Shown piece after piece: positions 47,479 through 55,902 of a stretch of DNA of 64,000 bases; position 1 is the stretch's first letter, and the number at the start of each line of letters is the position of its first letter. The translations under genes were made by a program, and so were the position numbers. Below the pieces are notes generated by a model. That model was not told the origin of the DNA and made no database searches. It worked only from the letters and a program-made list of their open reading frames with translations. This DNA is from DATMAM01 sp035559995 (GTDB lineage: Bacteria; Desulfobacterota; Binatia; UBA9968): positions 140,232 through 204,231 of the forward strand of contig DATMAM010000033.1 in NCBI GenBank assembly GCA_035559995.1, in the 5' to 3' direction.

Positions 47479-49699
47479 AGCCGTTACGCTCGGCGATAGT
47501 ATGCACCCCGATCATGGTCCGAGCAAGCGCGGAGCTTGTAATAACCAGCGACCGCTCGGGGCTTTTTAGGCGCGCTTCGAGGGCGTTGATGTCCTGCCGG
47601 CGCAAAATTGTTACGGGGCGGCGGGCATAGAACAAAACGCTTGGCCTGTTCAGCCCGAACACGATCAGTGTATCTTCGGGACGCGCCGTTTGCGCCGCGA
47701 TTTTTGTTACGGCGCGCAACGGCTCCTGAAGATGGGCGGCGACTCTGGGCAGTAGGCCTTCAAAAAGGCCAAACGAGAAAATCATCGTCGATGCGGCAAT
47801 GGCCGCAAACCCGTCGGCCGGGCTCCGGGCGCGCAAGAGAAAAAGGAACGCCGAAGCGGCGGCCGCCGACGCAAAGGCTAGAAAAAGCGGCGCCCACCCG
47901 AGATCGAGGGAGAGGCCATGGCGCGCGCTGCCCAGCGCCGACATTAGCCGATCGAGACGAAACTGGGCCAGCACAAAAAAGATCCCGAGGCTTAAGGCGG
48001 TGGCACAGCCGACACAGGCGGCAAGGCGGGCGCGCTCGCGCCGGGTGAACAGGAAGCGGTCAGCCCACCAGCCGACGGCAATGCTCAGAGCCGGAAACAG
48101 AGGCGCAACGTAGTTGGGCAGTTTGGTTTGCCCGAGCGAAAAGAAGATCAAGACGATGCCGATCCAACAAAGGAGAAAGGCGGGCAGCCGGTTTTGATCG
48201 TCGGCCGCTCTGGGATCGCAGCGCCATGCGGCCCGGAGGGATGCCGGGAGAAAGACCGTCCAGGGTAAAAAGCCGACGGCAATCACGATCAGATAGTAGT
48301 ACCAGGGGCCTTGATGACCGGAGTTAACCGAAAGATAGCGTGCGACGTTGTGCGCGAGAAAGAAGACCCGGGGGAATTCGCCGCCGGTAACGAAGCTTTC
48401 GGCAGCGTACCACGGGAGAGCGATCGCGCAGAATAGGGCGGAGCCCGGGAGCGGGCGGAGCGCGGCCCATCCGGCCGACAGGCGCGCGCGCCAGATGAAT
48501 AGAGCGCTACTCGCGAGCGGAAAGAGGATGCCGATCGGGCCCTTGGTAAGCACCGCCAGCGCGGCGGCGGCCCAGCCCAGCATGGCCCATTTGCAAGAAG
48601 GCGGCTCCGGGTAGCGCTGAAGGGCGCAGTAAAAGCCGTACGAGGAGGCGGCAATAAACAGCGTCAATACCATGTCCGTGATCGCAAGGTGCGTGAGCAG
48701 CAAGACTTCCAGGCTGGTCATCAGAATAAGGGAGGAAAAGAGCGCGCAGCGCAGGCCGGCGGCGGCGCGCGCGAAGAGAAACGTCGCTAGAACGAGAGCG
48801 CAGCCGGCCGACGCCGACCAGAAACGGGCTGCAAATTCGCTCTCTCCAAATAGGGCAAAGCTCGCGCTCATCAGCCAGTAGATGAGAATCGGTTTATCGT
48901 AGCGCGGCGTGCCGTTGTACGTCGGCGTGAGCCAGTCGCCCGTTGCCAGCATCTCGCGCGCGGCCTGGGCAAAAACCGCCTCGTCGACGTCGAAGAGGGA
49001 AAAGGCGCCGAGCCGATAAAAGAAGACGATGCCGCTGATCGCAAGGATCGTCGCGCCGAGAAAAAGATGCTGGCGCTGGCGCTCGATCCTCTCATAAAGC
49101 CCGAGCGCCCGGTCGGAGAGCCGAACGAGAAACGAGCCACACAAAAGGCCTAGGAGAGATCCGGCTACAACATCCGAAAAATAGTGGGCGCCGACGAACA
49201 CCCGCGAAAAGGAGATGGTTAGCGCCGAAGCCCCAAGCCACCAGCGCGCTTTCGGGTAGCAGTGGCCGACGATCGCTGCGATTGCAAAAGTGCTGACCGC
49301 ATGCCCGGAGGGAAACGAGTCGAGTCCTTCCAAGCCTGCTCTGAGATTTGGCCCGCTGAACGCATACATGTGCTCGAGCAGGCGGGGACGGGGCCTTCCG
49401 GCGAGGTGCTTGACGAGATGAACCGCGACGGTGGCAAGCACAAGCCCAAAAAGGGAAAGAACGCCCGCTTCCGACAAGCGTTTTTTGTGCAGCGCACAGC
49501 CCAGGACGACCGCAAGCGCGGCGAGCAAGGTGAGCGACCAGCCCCGGCCATAGTAGCTGACCGCGTCCATGAGCCTGAACGCGGCATCGGTGCGCAGGCG
49601 CTGAACGACGGCTGCCATGGAGCCGTCGAGCCAGAAGCTTAGCGCAAGAAAAAAAAGGCTCCCGCAGAAAAGGAGCGCGGAGCGCTTTTGTATCCGCAC
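47441..49699 (-). CDS. PAP2-type phosphatase fused to an ArnT/PMT-like glycosyltransferase (GT39/GT83)
   Basis: A 752-residue polytopic membrane protein. Residues 1 to about 195 form a PAP2 lipid phosphatase with all three motifs: K97-x6-RP (KHLAGRPRP), PSGH (130-133) and SRVFVGAHYFSD (165-176). From about 210 an ArnT/PMT-type glycosyltransferase begins, with its metal/donor-binding FDVDEAVFAQAAREM loop and TPTYNGTPRYDKPILIYW. The ending LNRPSVLFYARRP is also typical. The enzyme probably uses undecaprenyl- or dolichyl-phosphate sugars. The PAP2 half could recycle the released carrier phosphate. GTG at 49699 follows the radical SAM gene by 14 bases. Confidence 0.87.
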   Translation of the reverse strand: MRIQKRSALLFCGSLFFLALSFWLDGSMAAVVQRLRTDAAFRLMDAVSYYGRGWSLTLLAALAVVLGCALHKKRLSEAGVLSLFGLVLATVAVHLVKHLAGRPRPRLLEHMYAFSGPNLRAGLEGLDSFPSGHAVSTFAIAAIVGHCYPKARWWLGASALTISFSRVFVGAHYFSDVVAGSLLGLLCGSFLVRLSDRALGLYERIERQRQHLFLGATILAISGIVFFYRLGAFSLFDVDEAVFAQAAREMLATGDWLTPTYNGTPRYDKPILIYWLMSASFALFGESEFAARFWSASAGCALVLATFLFARAAAGLRCALFSSLILMTSLEVLLLTHLAITDMVLTLFIAASSYGFYCALQRYPEPPSCKWAMLGWAAAALAVLTKGPIGILFPLASSALFIWRARLSAGWAALRPLPGSALFCAIALPWYAAESFVTGGEFPRVFFLAHNVARYLSVNSGHQGPWYYYLIVIAVGFLPWTVFLPASLRAAWRCDPRAADDQNRLPAFLLCWIGIVLIFFSLGQTKLPNYVAPLFPALSIAVGWWADRFLFTRRERARLAACVGCATALSLGIFFVLAQFRLDRLMSALGSARHGLSLDLGWAPLFLAFASAAAASAFLFLLRARSPADGFAAIAASTMIFSFGLFEGLLPRVAAHLQEPLRAVTKIAAQTARPEDTLIVFGLNRPSVLFYARRPVTILRRQDINALEARLKSPERSLVITSSALARTMIGVHTIAERNGYVVLSNQNVALR

Positions 49700-49713
49700 G
49701 TTATCTCTGCCGG

Positions 49714-50763
49714 TCAAGCGAAAAGGCTGAGCTGATCGCCCGAGGGGCGGCGAAAGGCATCCGCTGAAAGGTCGGGGCTGTGGCCGTAAATTCCGAACTT
49801 CTTGCACGCGGCGCGAAAAAGGCTGTCAATCTGCTCGGCGAAGATTCCCTCTCCGCGCATCCGGCTCCCAAAGCGCGGGTCGTTGAGCTTACCGCCGCGC
49901 ACGGCGCGAATACGGTTTAGCACCTTTTGCTTTCTGTCGGGAAAATGTTCCTCCAGCCAGGATTCGAACAGTTCCTTGACGGCGTGCGGCAAGCGCAGGA
50001 CCACGCGGCCGGCATAGCCGGCGCCGGCCTCCACGGCTGCCTCGATAATCGACGGGATCTCGTGGTCGGTAAGCCCCGGAATAACAGGAGCGACCATGAC
50101 GCCGGCAGGAACTCCCGAGCGCGCGAGCGCGCGGATGGCGCCAAGGCGCTTTTCCGGCGCCGAGGCGCGCGGCTCCATGAGCCGCGCGAGCGCGGAATCG
50201 AGGGTCGTAACCGAAACGAATACCGCGGCGGCCCTCACCGCCGCCAGCTCGGCGAGCAGGTCGATGTCGCGGGTAACGAGGTAGTTTTTTGTGACGATGA
50301 CGACGGGATTACGAAACTCGGCCAAAACCTCCAGGCATCGGCGGGTAAGCTTTAACCGGCGCTCTGCCGGCTGATAGGGATCGGTAACGCCGCTCACCGC
50401 AAGCACCTGAGGCCTCCAGGCAGGCGAGGCGAGCCGTTCTCTCAGCAGCGCCGGCGCGTCCTCTTTGACCATGATCTTGGTTTCGAAATCGAGGCCCGAG
50501 GAGAAGCCGAGATACTCGTGGGTCGGGCGAGCATAACAGTAGACGCAGCCGTGCTCGCAGCCGCGGTAAGGGTTGACGCTGGCATCGAAGCCTACGTCTG
50601 GGCTTTCGTTGAGCGCGATGATCGTGCGCGACGTGTCGCGGAAAAGGGCCGTGGGTGGCAGGGGCTGCGAGGAATCGCCGGTATCGCCGTCCTCGGGTTC
50701 GGGCTCGTAGGAGATTCGCTCGAAACGGTTTGGAGGATTGTGGGTCGCGCCGCGGCCGCGCAT
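49714..50763 (-). CDS. SPL/PA0069-family radical SAM protein
   Basis: A 349-residue radical SAM enzyme. It opens MRGRGATHNPPNRFERI, characteristic of the PA0069/Rv2578c family. The 4Fe-4S motif is CEHGCVYC (Cys69-x3-Cys73-x2-Cys76) in NPYRGCEHGCVYCYARPTHE. Related to spore photoproduct lyase, these proteins are common in bacteria and some are implicated in DNA repair or nucleic-acid chemistry; function is not established. It is possibly cotranscribed with the downstream PAP2-glycosyltransferase gene. Confidence 0.88.
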   Translation of the reverse strand: MRGRGATHNPPNRFERISYEPEPEDGDTGDSSQPLPPTALFRDTSRTIIALNESPDVGFDASVNPYRGCEHGCVYCYARPTHEYLGFSSGLDFETKIMVKEDAPALLRERLASPAWRPQVLAVSGVTDPYQPAERRLKLTRRCLEVLAEFRNPVVIVTKNYLVTRDIDLLAELAAVRAAAVFVSVTTLDSALARLMEPRASAPEKRLGAIRALARSGVPAGVMVAPVIPGLTDHEIPSIIEAAVEAGAGYAGRVVLRLPHAVKELFESWLEEHFPDRKQKVLNRIRAVRGGKLNDPRFGSRMRGEGIFAEQIDSLFRAACKKFGIYGHSPDLSADAFRRPSGDQLSLFA

Positions 50764-50853
50764 GCGCTAGCCTTTCGCCTGCTCCTCCCAATCGAGCCGG
50801 TAAGCCCGCCGGTTCAAGCCGAGCGGGCGCCGGCCGATCGTCTTCGAGGAGCG

Positions 50854-51102
50854 CTATTTTTTTCCCAGGAGAGCGAGAGCCTCTCTGGCCTTCTTGGTCG
50901 ATTCGCCGTGGTTGCCCGCGTCGTGCGCCTTTTGCGCCTCGTTCAAGAGCGCCCTGATCTTTTTCTGCTCTGCGGCCGGCAATTTCGAGGAAGAAAGAAG
51001 CTCTTTTCCTTCTTTGATCAGGGTTGGGCACTCGAAGGCCCAGGCGGGGGTAAAGCCAACAAAGATAACGCTGGCAAGCACAAGGCGGGCAAATCGTTGC
51101 AT
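50854..51102 (-). CDS. Small exported helical protein, unknown function
   Basis: An 82-residue product with a signal peptide (RFARLVLASVIFVGFTPAWA). The mature part is one helical hairpin: CPTLIKEGKELLSSS, AEQKKIRALLNEAQKAHDAG, NHGESTKKAREALALLGKK. This resembles short periplasmic TPR-like or 'DUF' helical proteins with one Cys. GGAGGACCG precedes the ATG. It lies 17 bases downstream of the candidate selenocysteine glutaredoxin gene and may be cotranscribed with it. Confidence 0.7.
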   Translation of the reverse strand: MQRFARLVLASVIFVGFTPAWAFECPTLIKEGKELLSSSKLPAAEQKKIRALLNEAQKAHDAGNHGESTKKAREALALLGKK

Positions 51103-51119
51103 CGGTCCTCCTGCGATGG

Positions 51120-51353
51120 TTAGAGGCCGAGAAGCTTTTCTATCCTGGCTTGATCGAAGCCGACGATCACCTCCCCATCGATGACCGTGACCGGGGTGCT
51201 CCTGTAGCCCATGGAGAAAAGCTCCTGCAGCGCTTGCTGATCATCGCGCACGTTTTTGTCCACAAAGCTAACTCCCTTTTGAGAAAGAAACTCTTTCTCT
51301 CGGTGGCAGGGCCCTCAACCGGGCTGTGTATAGACGATCACGCTCTTTGCCAT
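51120..51353 (-). CDS. Glutaredoxin-like selenoprotein (in-frame UGA as selenocysteine at the first redox position)
   Basis: From ATG 51353 the frame reads AKSVIVYTQPG, then TGA (51317-51315, codon 13), then GPCHREKEFLSQKGVSF. It continues with the cis-proline segment GYRSTPVTVIDGEVIVGFD and ends at TAA: 77 residues, normal for a NrdH/glutaredoxin. The TGA sits exactly where the first cysteine of the C-x-x-C motif belongs, giving U-G-P-C. AAAGGGGATCCA precedes the ATG. A hairpin fitting the bacterial SECIS rules follows the TGA. Ordinary gene callers break this gene in two. The alternative is a nonsense mutation, but the rest of the frame is intact. Confidence 0.8.
51281..51299 (-). promoter_or_regulatory. 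Candidate bacterial SECIS hairpin
   Basis: Fifteen bases after the TGA, GAGAAAG pairs perfectly with CTTTCTC (7 bp) around the loop AGTTT. The apical loop begins 22 bases after the UGA, and G is the second loop base. This meets published bSECIS criteria (16-37 base spacing, G in the first two loop positions). Confidence 0.65.
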
Positions 51354-51556
51354 TGGATCCCCTTTCTGACCGCCTCGCTTGCGTCGGCTGATCTCGCGAA
51401 TGTAGCGTCCGGCGAAACGAACGTCAACTAGCCGGCGCCTTGTTTGCCCAACGGCAAAGCGGCCCGTGCCGATTTCCCTTTTTCTTTACAAGGCTATTTC
51501 GGTATGCTACAAAAGCCGCAGGAAATAAAGGAAAGGAAAGAACGAACGGAGGAAGC

Positions 51557-51826
51557 ATGGGGATTGCTCAGGAGCAGAAGAGGGAAATCGTTGAGCAGTT
51601 CAAGCTCCACCCAACCGACACCGGTTCCCCTGAGGTACAGGTCGCGCTCCTAAGCCAGCGTATCGACCATCTCACGGATCATTTTAAGGTGCATGTCAAA
51701 GATCACCACTCGCGCCGGGGGCTTCTCAAGCTCGTCGGACAGAGAAGGAGACTGCTAGACTACCTGAGAAAAACCGATTTCGAGCGGTACCGGAGTCTTA
51801 TTCAACGGCTGGGTATAAGAAGATAA
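51557..51826 (+). CDS. rpsO: 30S ribosomal protein S15
   Basis: An 89-residue protein matching S15 throughout: HPTDTGSPEVQVALLSQRI, LTDHFKVHVKDHHSRRGLL, LVGQRRRLLDYLRKTD and the terminal YRSLIQRLGIRR. It binds 16S rRNA in the platform of the small subunit and in many bacteria represses its own translation. GGAGGAAGC precedes the ATG at 51557. pnp follows after 69 bases, the conserved rpsO-pnp pairing. Confidence 0.96.
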   Translation: MGIAQEQKREIVEQFKLHPTDTGSPEVQVALLSQRIDHLTDHFKVHVKDHHSRRGLLKLVGQRRRLLDYLRKTDFERYRSLIQRLGIRR

Positions 51827-51895
51827 CGCAATTCCGCGCCTCCCCCCTCCTTGCATTTGTCTCTGTGATTCCCCCGATTCTGAGGGAACCCCCAT

Positions 51896-53989
51896 ATGAT
51901 TAAACGAATTGAGGTCGAGTATTTCGGCCGGCCCCTGACTATCGAGGTTGGCAAGCTGGCCAAGCAGGCGGACGGCGCCGCCCTGGTCCGCTATGGCGAG
52001 ACGGTCGTTTTGGTTACCGCGGTCGCGGCAAAGGAGGTCAGGGCCGACACGGATTTCTTCCCCCTGACGGTCGATTATCAAGAGAAAACTTTCGCCGCAG
52101 GGAAAATCCCCGGCGGATTTTTCAAAAGAGAAGGGCGCCCTTCGGAAAAGGAGATCTTGACCTGTCGTCTCATCGACCGCTCGATCCGGCCGCTCTTTTC
52201 GGACGGCCTCAGGGCCGAGACGCAGATCATCGCGACGGTGCTCTCCGCGGACAAGGAGAACGATCCCGATGTGGTGGCCATGCTGGGAACGTCGGTTGCG
52301 CTCGAGGTCTCCGACATTCCTTTTAACGGGCCGATCGCGGGCGTGCGGGTGGGGCGGCTGCGTGGGGAGTGGGTTATCAACCCGACACTAGAGCAGATGA
52401 AGAACAGCGATGTCGATATTTTTCTTTCCGGAAGCCGCGACGCCATCGTCATGGTCGAAGGCGGGGCCGGCATCGTTTCCGAAGATGTGATCCTGGAGGC
52501 TCTGTTCCGCGGCCATGAGGCGATACAGCCGCTTTTGGACTACCAGGAGGAGATCAAGCGCGCCGTCGGGAAAGAAAAGCGGCCTGTTCCCGTCGTGGAG
52601 AAAGACCCCGCGCTGGTTGCGCGGATCGAACAGATCGGGCGCGAGCGAGTGCTCGCGGCCATCGCCATCGCCGAAAAGCAGCAGCGCTACAAGAGACTGG
52701 ATGAGGTCAAAAACGAAATTATCGCCGCGGGCTTGGCGGAGTATCCCGAGCGGGAAGCCGAGGTCAAGGCGGCGTTCGACGAGCTCAAGAGGCGTTGTTT
52801 TCGCGAGCAGATTATAGGCGAGGGGAGGCGCATCGACGGGCGCGGCCTCAAGGACATCCGCCCCGTCAGCTGCGAAATCCAGGTTCTGCCGCGCACGCAC
52901 GGCTCGGCGCTGTTTACCCGCGGCGAGACCCAGGCGCTGGTCGTCACCACTTTGGGAACGGCGTCGGACGAGCAAAAGATCGATGCGCTCATGGGCGAGC
53001 ATTACAAGAAGTTCATGCTGCACTACAACTTTCCACCTTTTAGCGTCGGGGAGGTGAAGTTCCTGCGCGGCCCCAGCCGCAGGGACATCGGCCACGGCGC
53101 GTTGGCCGAGCGCGCGCTGCTGCCGGTGCTGCCGAAGGAAGAGGACTTCCCGTACACGATCCGCATCGTTTCGGAGGTTCTCGAATCGAACGGCTCCACC
53201 TCGATGGCGACGGTGTGCGGCGGGTCGCTCTCGCTGATGGACGCCGGAGTGCCGGTGTCGGCGGCGGTGGCGGGAATCGCCATGGGGCTGATCAAAGAGG
53301 GGGAGCACGTCAGGATACTTTCAGATATTCTCGGCGACGAGGATCATCTGGGGGACATGGACTTCAAGGTCGCGGGCACGCGCGCCGGCGTGACCTCGTT
53401 GCAAATGGACATCAAGATTAGCGGCGTCACGCGCGAGATCATGCGCGAGGCGCTCTACCAGGCGCGCGAAGCGCGGCTCCATATTCTCGACATTATGGAT
53501 GCGACGATCGCGCGGCCGCGCACGGATATCTCCGGCCACGCGCCCCGTATCATCACCTTGAAGGTGAAACCGGAAAAGATCCGCGAGATCATCGGCCCGG
53601 GCGGCAAGGTGATTCGCGGGATCGTGGAAGAGACCGGGGTCAAAATGGACGTCGAGGACGACGGCACGATTACGATCGCTTCGAGCGACGAGAGCGCGTC
53701 GCGGCGGGCGATCGAGATGGTGCAAAGGATTACCGCCGAAGCCGAAATCGGGAAAATCTACCGCGGTACCGTCCGGCGCATCATGGATTTCGGCGCCTTC
53801 GTCGAGATTCTGCCCGGAACCGACGGGCTCGTGCACATTTCCGAGCTGGCGCCGCACCGCGTCCGCCGCGTCGCCGATGTTCTCAAGGAAGGCGACGAGG
53901 TCATGGTGAAAGTGCTCGATATCGACAAGCAGGGTAAGATCCGGCTGAGCCGCAAGGACGCGTTGGCGGAAACCGCGGAGTCCAAGTAA
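51896..53989 (+). CDS. pnp: Polyribonucleotide nucleotidyltransferase (PNPase)
   Basis: A 697-residue trimeric 3'-5' phosphorolytic exoribonuclease. Two RNase PH domains are present: GRPLTIEVGKLAKQADGAAL..., then RIDGRGLKDIRPVSCE and RDIGHGALAERALLPVLP. The KH domain has IREIIGPGGKVIRGIVEETG, and the C-terminal S1 domain has YRGTVRRIMDFGAFVEILPG and DGLVHISELAPHRV. It degrades mRNA and takes part in the degradosome. It has full family length and is cotranscribed after rpsO. Confidence 0.96.
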   Translation: MIKRIEVEYFGRPLTIEVGKLAKQADGAALVRYGETVVLVTAVAAKEVRADTDFFPLTVDYQEKTFAAGKIPGGFFKREGRPSEKEILTCRLIDRSIRPLFSDGLRAETQIIATVLSADKENDPDVVAMLGTSVALEVSDIPFNGPIAGVRVGRLRGEWVINPTLEQMKNSDVDIFLSGSRDAIVMVEGGAGIVSEDVILEALFRGHEAIQPLLDYQEEIKRAVGKEKRPVPVVEKDPALVARIEQIGRERVLAAIAIAEKQQRYKRLDEVKNEIIAAGLAEYPEREAEVKAAFDELKRRCFREQIIGEGRRIDGRGLKDIRPVSCEIQVLPRTHGSALFTRGETQALVVTTLGTASDEQKIDALMGEHYKKFMLHYNFPPFSVGEVKFLRGPSRRDIGHGALAERALLPVLPKEEDFPYTIRIVSEVLESNGSTSMATVCGGSLSLMDAGVPVSAAVAGIAMGLIKEGEHVRILSDILGDEDHLGDMDFKVAGTRAGVTSLQMDIKISGVTREIMREALYQAREARLHILDIMDATIARPRTDISGHAPRIITLKVKPEKIREIIGPGGKVIRGIVEETGVKMDVEDDGTITIASSDESASRRAIEMVQRITAEAEIGKIYRGTVRRIMDFGAFVEILPGTDGLVHISELAPHRVRRVADVLKEGDEVMVKVLDIDKQGKIRLSRKDALAETAESK

Positions 53990-54018
53990 GCGCCGGGCCG
54001 CGACCAGAAACGACAAGC

Positions 54019-55284
54019 ATGTTTGCCAAAAGCGTGCTCGAAAACGGCATTCGCGTCCTCTCGGAGGAGATCCCCGGCTCGCGTTCCGTGAGTCTGGGAA
54101 TCTGGGTCGAAAACGGCTCGCGCCACGAGGTGGCGAGCAAGAACGGCATTTCTCATTTTATCGAGCACCTGCTGTTTAAAGGGACGGAGCGGCGGAGCGC
54201 GGCGCGCATCGCCGAAGAGATGGACTCGGTCGGCGGCGTGCTCAACGCGTTCACGGGAAAAGAGTACACGTGCTACTACGCCAAGGTTCTGGATGAGAAT
54301 CTGCCGCTGGCGGTCGACCTCCTCACGGATATCTTTCTCCACTCGATTTTTGATCCCGAGGAGATCGAGCGCGAGCGCACCGTTATTCTCCAGGAAATCT
54401 CGCAGGTCGAGGACACGCCGGACGACTACGTCCACGAGCTGTTCAATCTGGATTTCTTCCGCGACCACGCGCTCGGCCGGCCCATCTGCGGCCAAGCCGC
54501 TACGGTTCTGAGCTTCCAGCGCGACGATTTCATTAATTTCTGGAACGACCGTTACCTGCCGAGCCGGGTGATCGTGGCGGCCGCCGGGCACCTCAGGCAT
54601 CAGGAGCTGGTAAAGCAGCTGGGCGAGACGCTCGGCAAGGCGGATATCGCGCGCTTCAAAGGCGAAGATAACGACGCCGCCCCCGACGGCCGGCCGTCCC
54701 GCCAGAGCGGAGTTTTCAAACACCACAAGCCTCTGGAACAGGCTCATCTCTGCCTCGGAATGGACGGTGTGCCGCAGGCTCATCCCCAGCGCTACGCCGT
54801 TTACGTCTTGAACGCGATCTTGGGCGGCGGCATGAGCTCGCGCCTGTTTCAGGAGATCCGGGAAAAGCGCGGCAAGGTTTACTCGATCTATTCGTTTCAG
54901 TCGGCGTATCACGACATCGGTTACCTCGGGGTGTACGCCGGCACGAGCGTCGAGTGGGTGGCCGAAGTGACGGAGCTGATTGTCAAAGAGATGCGGCGCA
55001 TCGCCGACGGGGATCTCAAGGAAGACGAAGTGGAGCGCGCGCGCAACCAGCTCGTCGGCAGCCTGAGCTTGGGCTTGGAAACATCGGACGCGTGGATGGG
55101 ACACATCGCCAAAAACGAAATCTACTTCGCCCGGCCGGTTTCTCTCGACGAGATCGCGCGCGGCATTCGCGCGGTGTCGCGCGCCGAGGTCGTTGAACTG
55201 GCGAATGCGCTGTTCCAGCCGCGGTCGATGGCGCTGACCATTCTCGGCGATCTCGAAAAGAAAGACCTCGACATTAGACTTTAA
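54019..55284 (+). CDS. M16 family zinc peptidase (processing-peptidase-like)
   Basis: A 421-residue single-unit M16B peptidase. The inverted zinc motif is H46-F-I-E49-H50 in ISHFIEHLLFKGT, with the distal glutamate region RERTVILQEISQVEDTPDD. The C-terminal half has the partner-domain pattern LNAILGGGMSSRLFQEIREKRG. Proteins of this type lie directly behind pnp in many bacteria and may degrade small peptides or process precursors. It starts 29 bases after pnp and is probably cotranscribed. Confidence 0.92.
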   Translation: MFAKSVLENGIRVLSEEIPGSRSVSLGIWVENGSRHEVASKNGISHFIEHLLFKGTERRSAARIAEEMDSVGGVLNAFTGKEYTCYYAKVLDENLPLAVDLLTDIFLHSIFDPEEIERERTVILQEISQVEDTPDDYVHELFNLDFFRDHALGRPICGQAATVLSFQRDDFINFWNDRYLPSRVIVAAAGHLRHQELVKQLGETLGKADIARFKGEDNDAAPDGRPSRQSGVFKHHKPLEQAHLCLGMDGVPQAHPQRYAVYVLNAILGGGMSSRLFQEIREKRGKVYSIYSFQSAYHDIGYLGVYAGTSVEWVAEVTELIVKEMRRIADGDLKEDEVERARNQLVGSLSLGLETSDAWMGHIAKNEIYFARPVSLDEIARGIRAVSRAEVVELANALFQPRSMALTILGDLEKKDLDIRL

Positions 55285-55389
55285 GCCGGCCCTCTTGCGC
55301 GCTTTCAGCCGGCGCGCGGGCCAAAGCAAAACCTTCCGGTTGGCTCCCGCGTCGGCGGGTTTTCGTCTTTTCGGAGCGCCAACTGAACG

Positions 55390-55875
55390 ATGGAAGAGAT
55401 CGAAGTTCAGATCCGCCGCGTGCGGCAATCTCCGGATACCTTGCCGCTTCCCCGGTATATGACCGAAGGGTCCGCGGGCATGGACCTCTACGCCGACCTC
55501 GATAGGGAACTCGTGCTACAGCCGCTGGAGCGGGCGCTGATTCCAACGGGAGTCGCCGTGGCGCTCCCGCCAGGTTTTGAGGCGCAAATTCGTCCGCGCA
55601 GCGGCCTTGCGCTGCAACAGGGGCTGACGCTCGTCAATAGTCCGGGGACGATCGATGCCGATTTTCGCGGCGAAATCCACGTGATCGCGATCAATCTCGG
55701 GCGGGAGCCGGTGGTGATCCGCCGGCTCGACCGGGTGGCGCAGATGGTCGTGCAGCGGGTTTGCCGCGCGCGCTGGCGGGAAGTGGACCTTCTGCCGCCG
55801 TCGGAGCGCGGAGACGGGGGTTTTGGACACACCGACAGCAGGGGAGCTGATAAACAGGACGAAGGATTGGAGTAA
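55390..55875 (+). CDS. dut: Deoxyuridine 5'-triphosphate nucleotidohydrolase (dUTPase)
   Basis: A 161-residue trimeric dUTPase with all five motifs: GSAGMDLYAD, the PRSGLA loop, GTIDADFRGEI (catalytic Asp), RLDRVAQMVV and the glycine-rich C-terminal GDGGFGHTDS that closes over the nucleotide. It converts dUTP to dUMP, preventing uracil incorporation and supplying thymidylate synthesis. A short extension (RGADKQDEGLE) follows motif five. It lies between the M16 peptidase and purB. Confidence 0.95.
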   Translation: MEEIEVQIRRVRQSPDTLPLPRYMTEGSAGMDLYADLDRELVLQPLERALIPTGVAVALPPGFEAQIRPRSGLALQQGLTLVNSPGTIDADFRGEIHVIAINLGREPVVIRRLDRVAQMVVQRVCRARWREVDLLPPSERGDGGFGHTDSRGADKQDEGLE

Positions 55876-55902
55876 CCGGACGATTGCCCGTGCGGGAAGA
55901 AG

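Noticed and set aside
53758..55428. A 556-codon minus-strand open frame over the M16 peptidase gene
   Set aside because: Antisense to the peptidase with its HFIEH motif; composition is that of a shadow frame.
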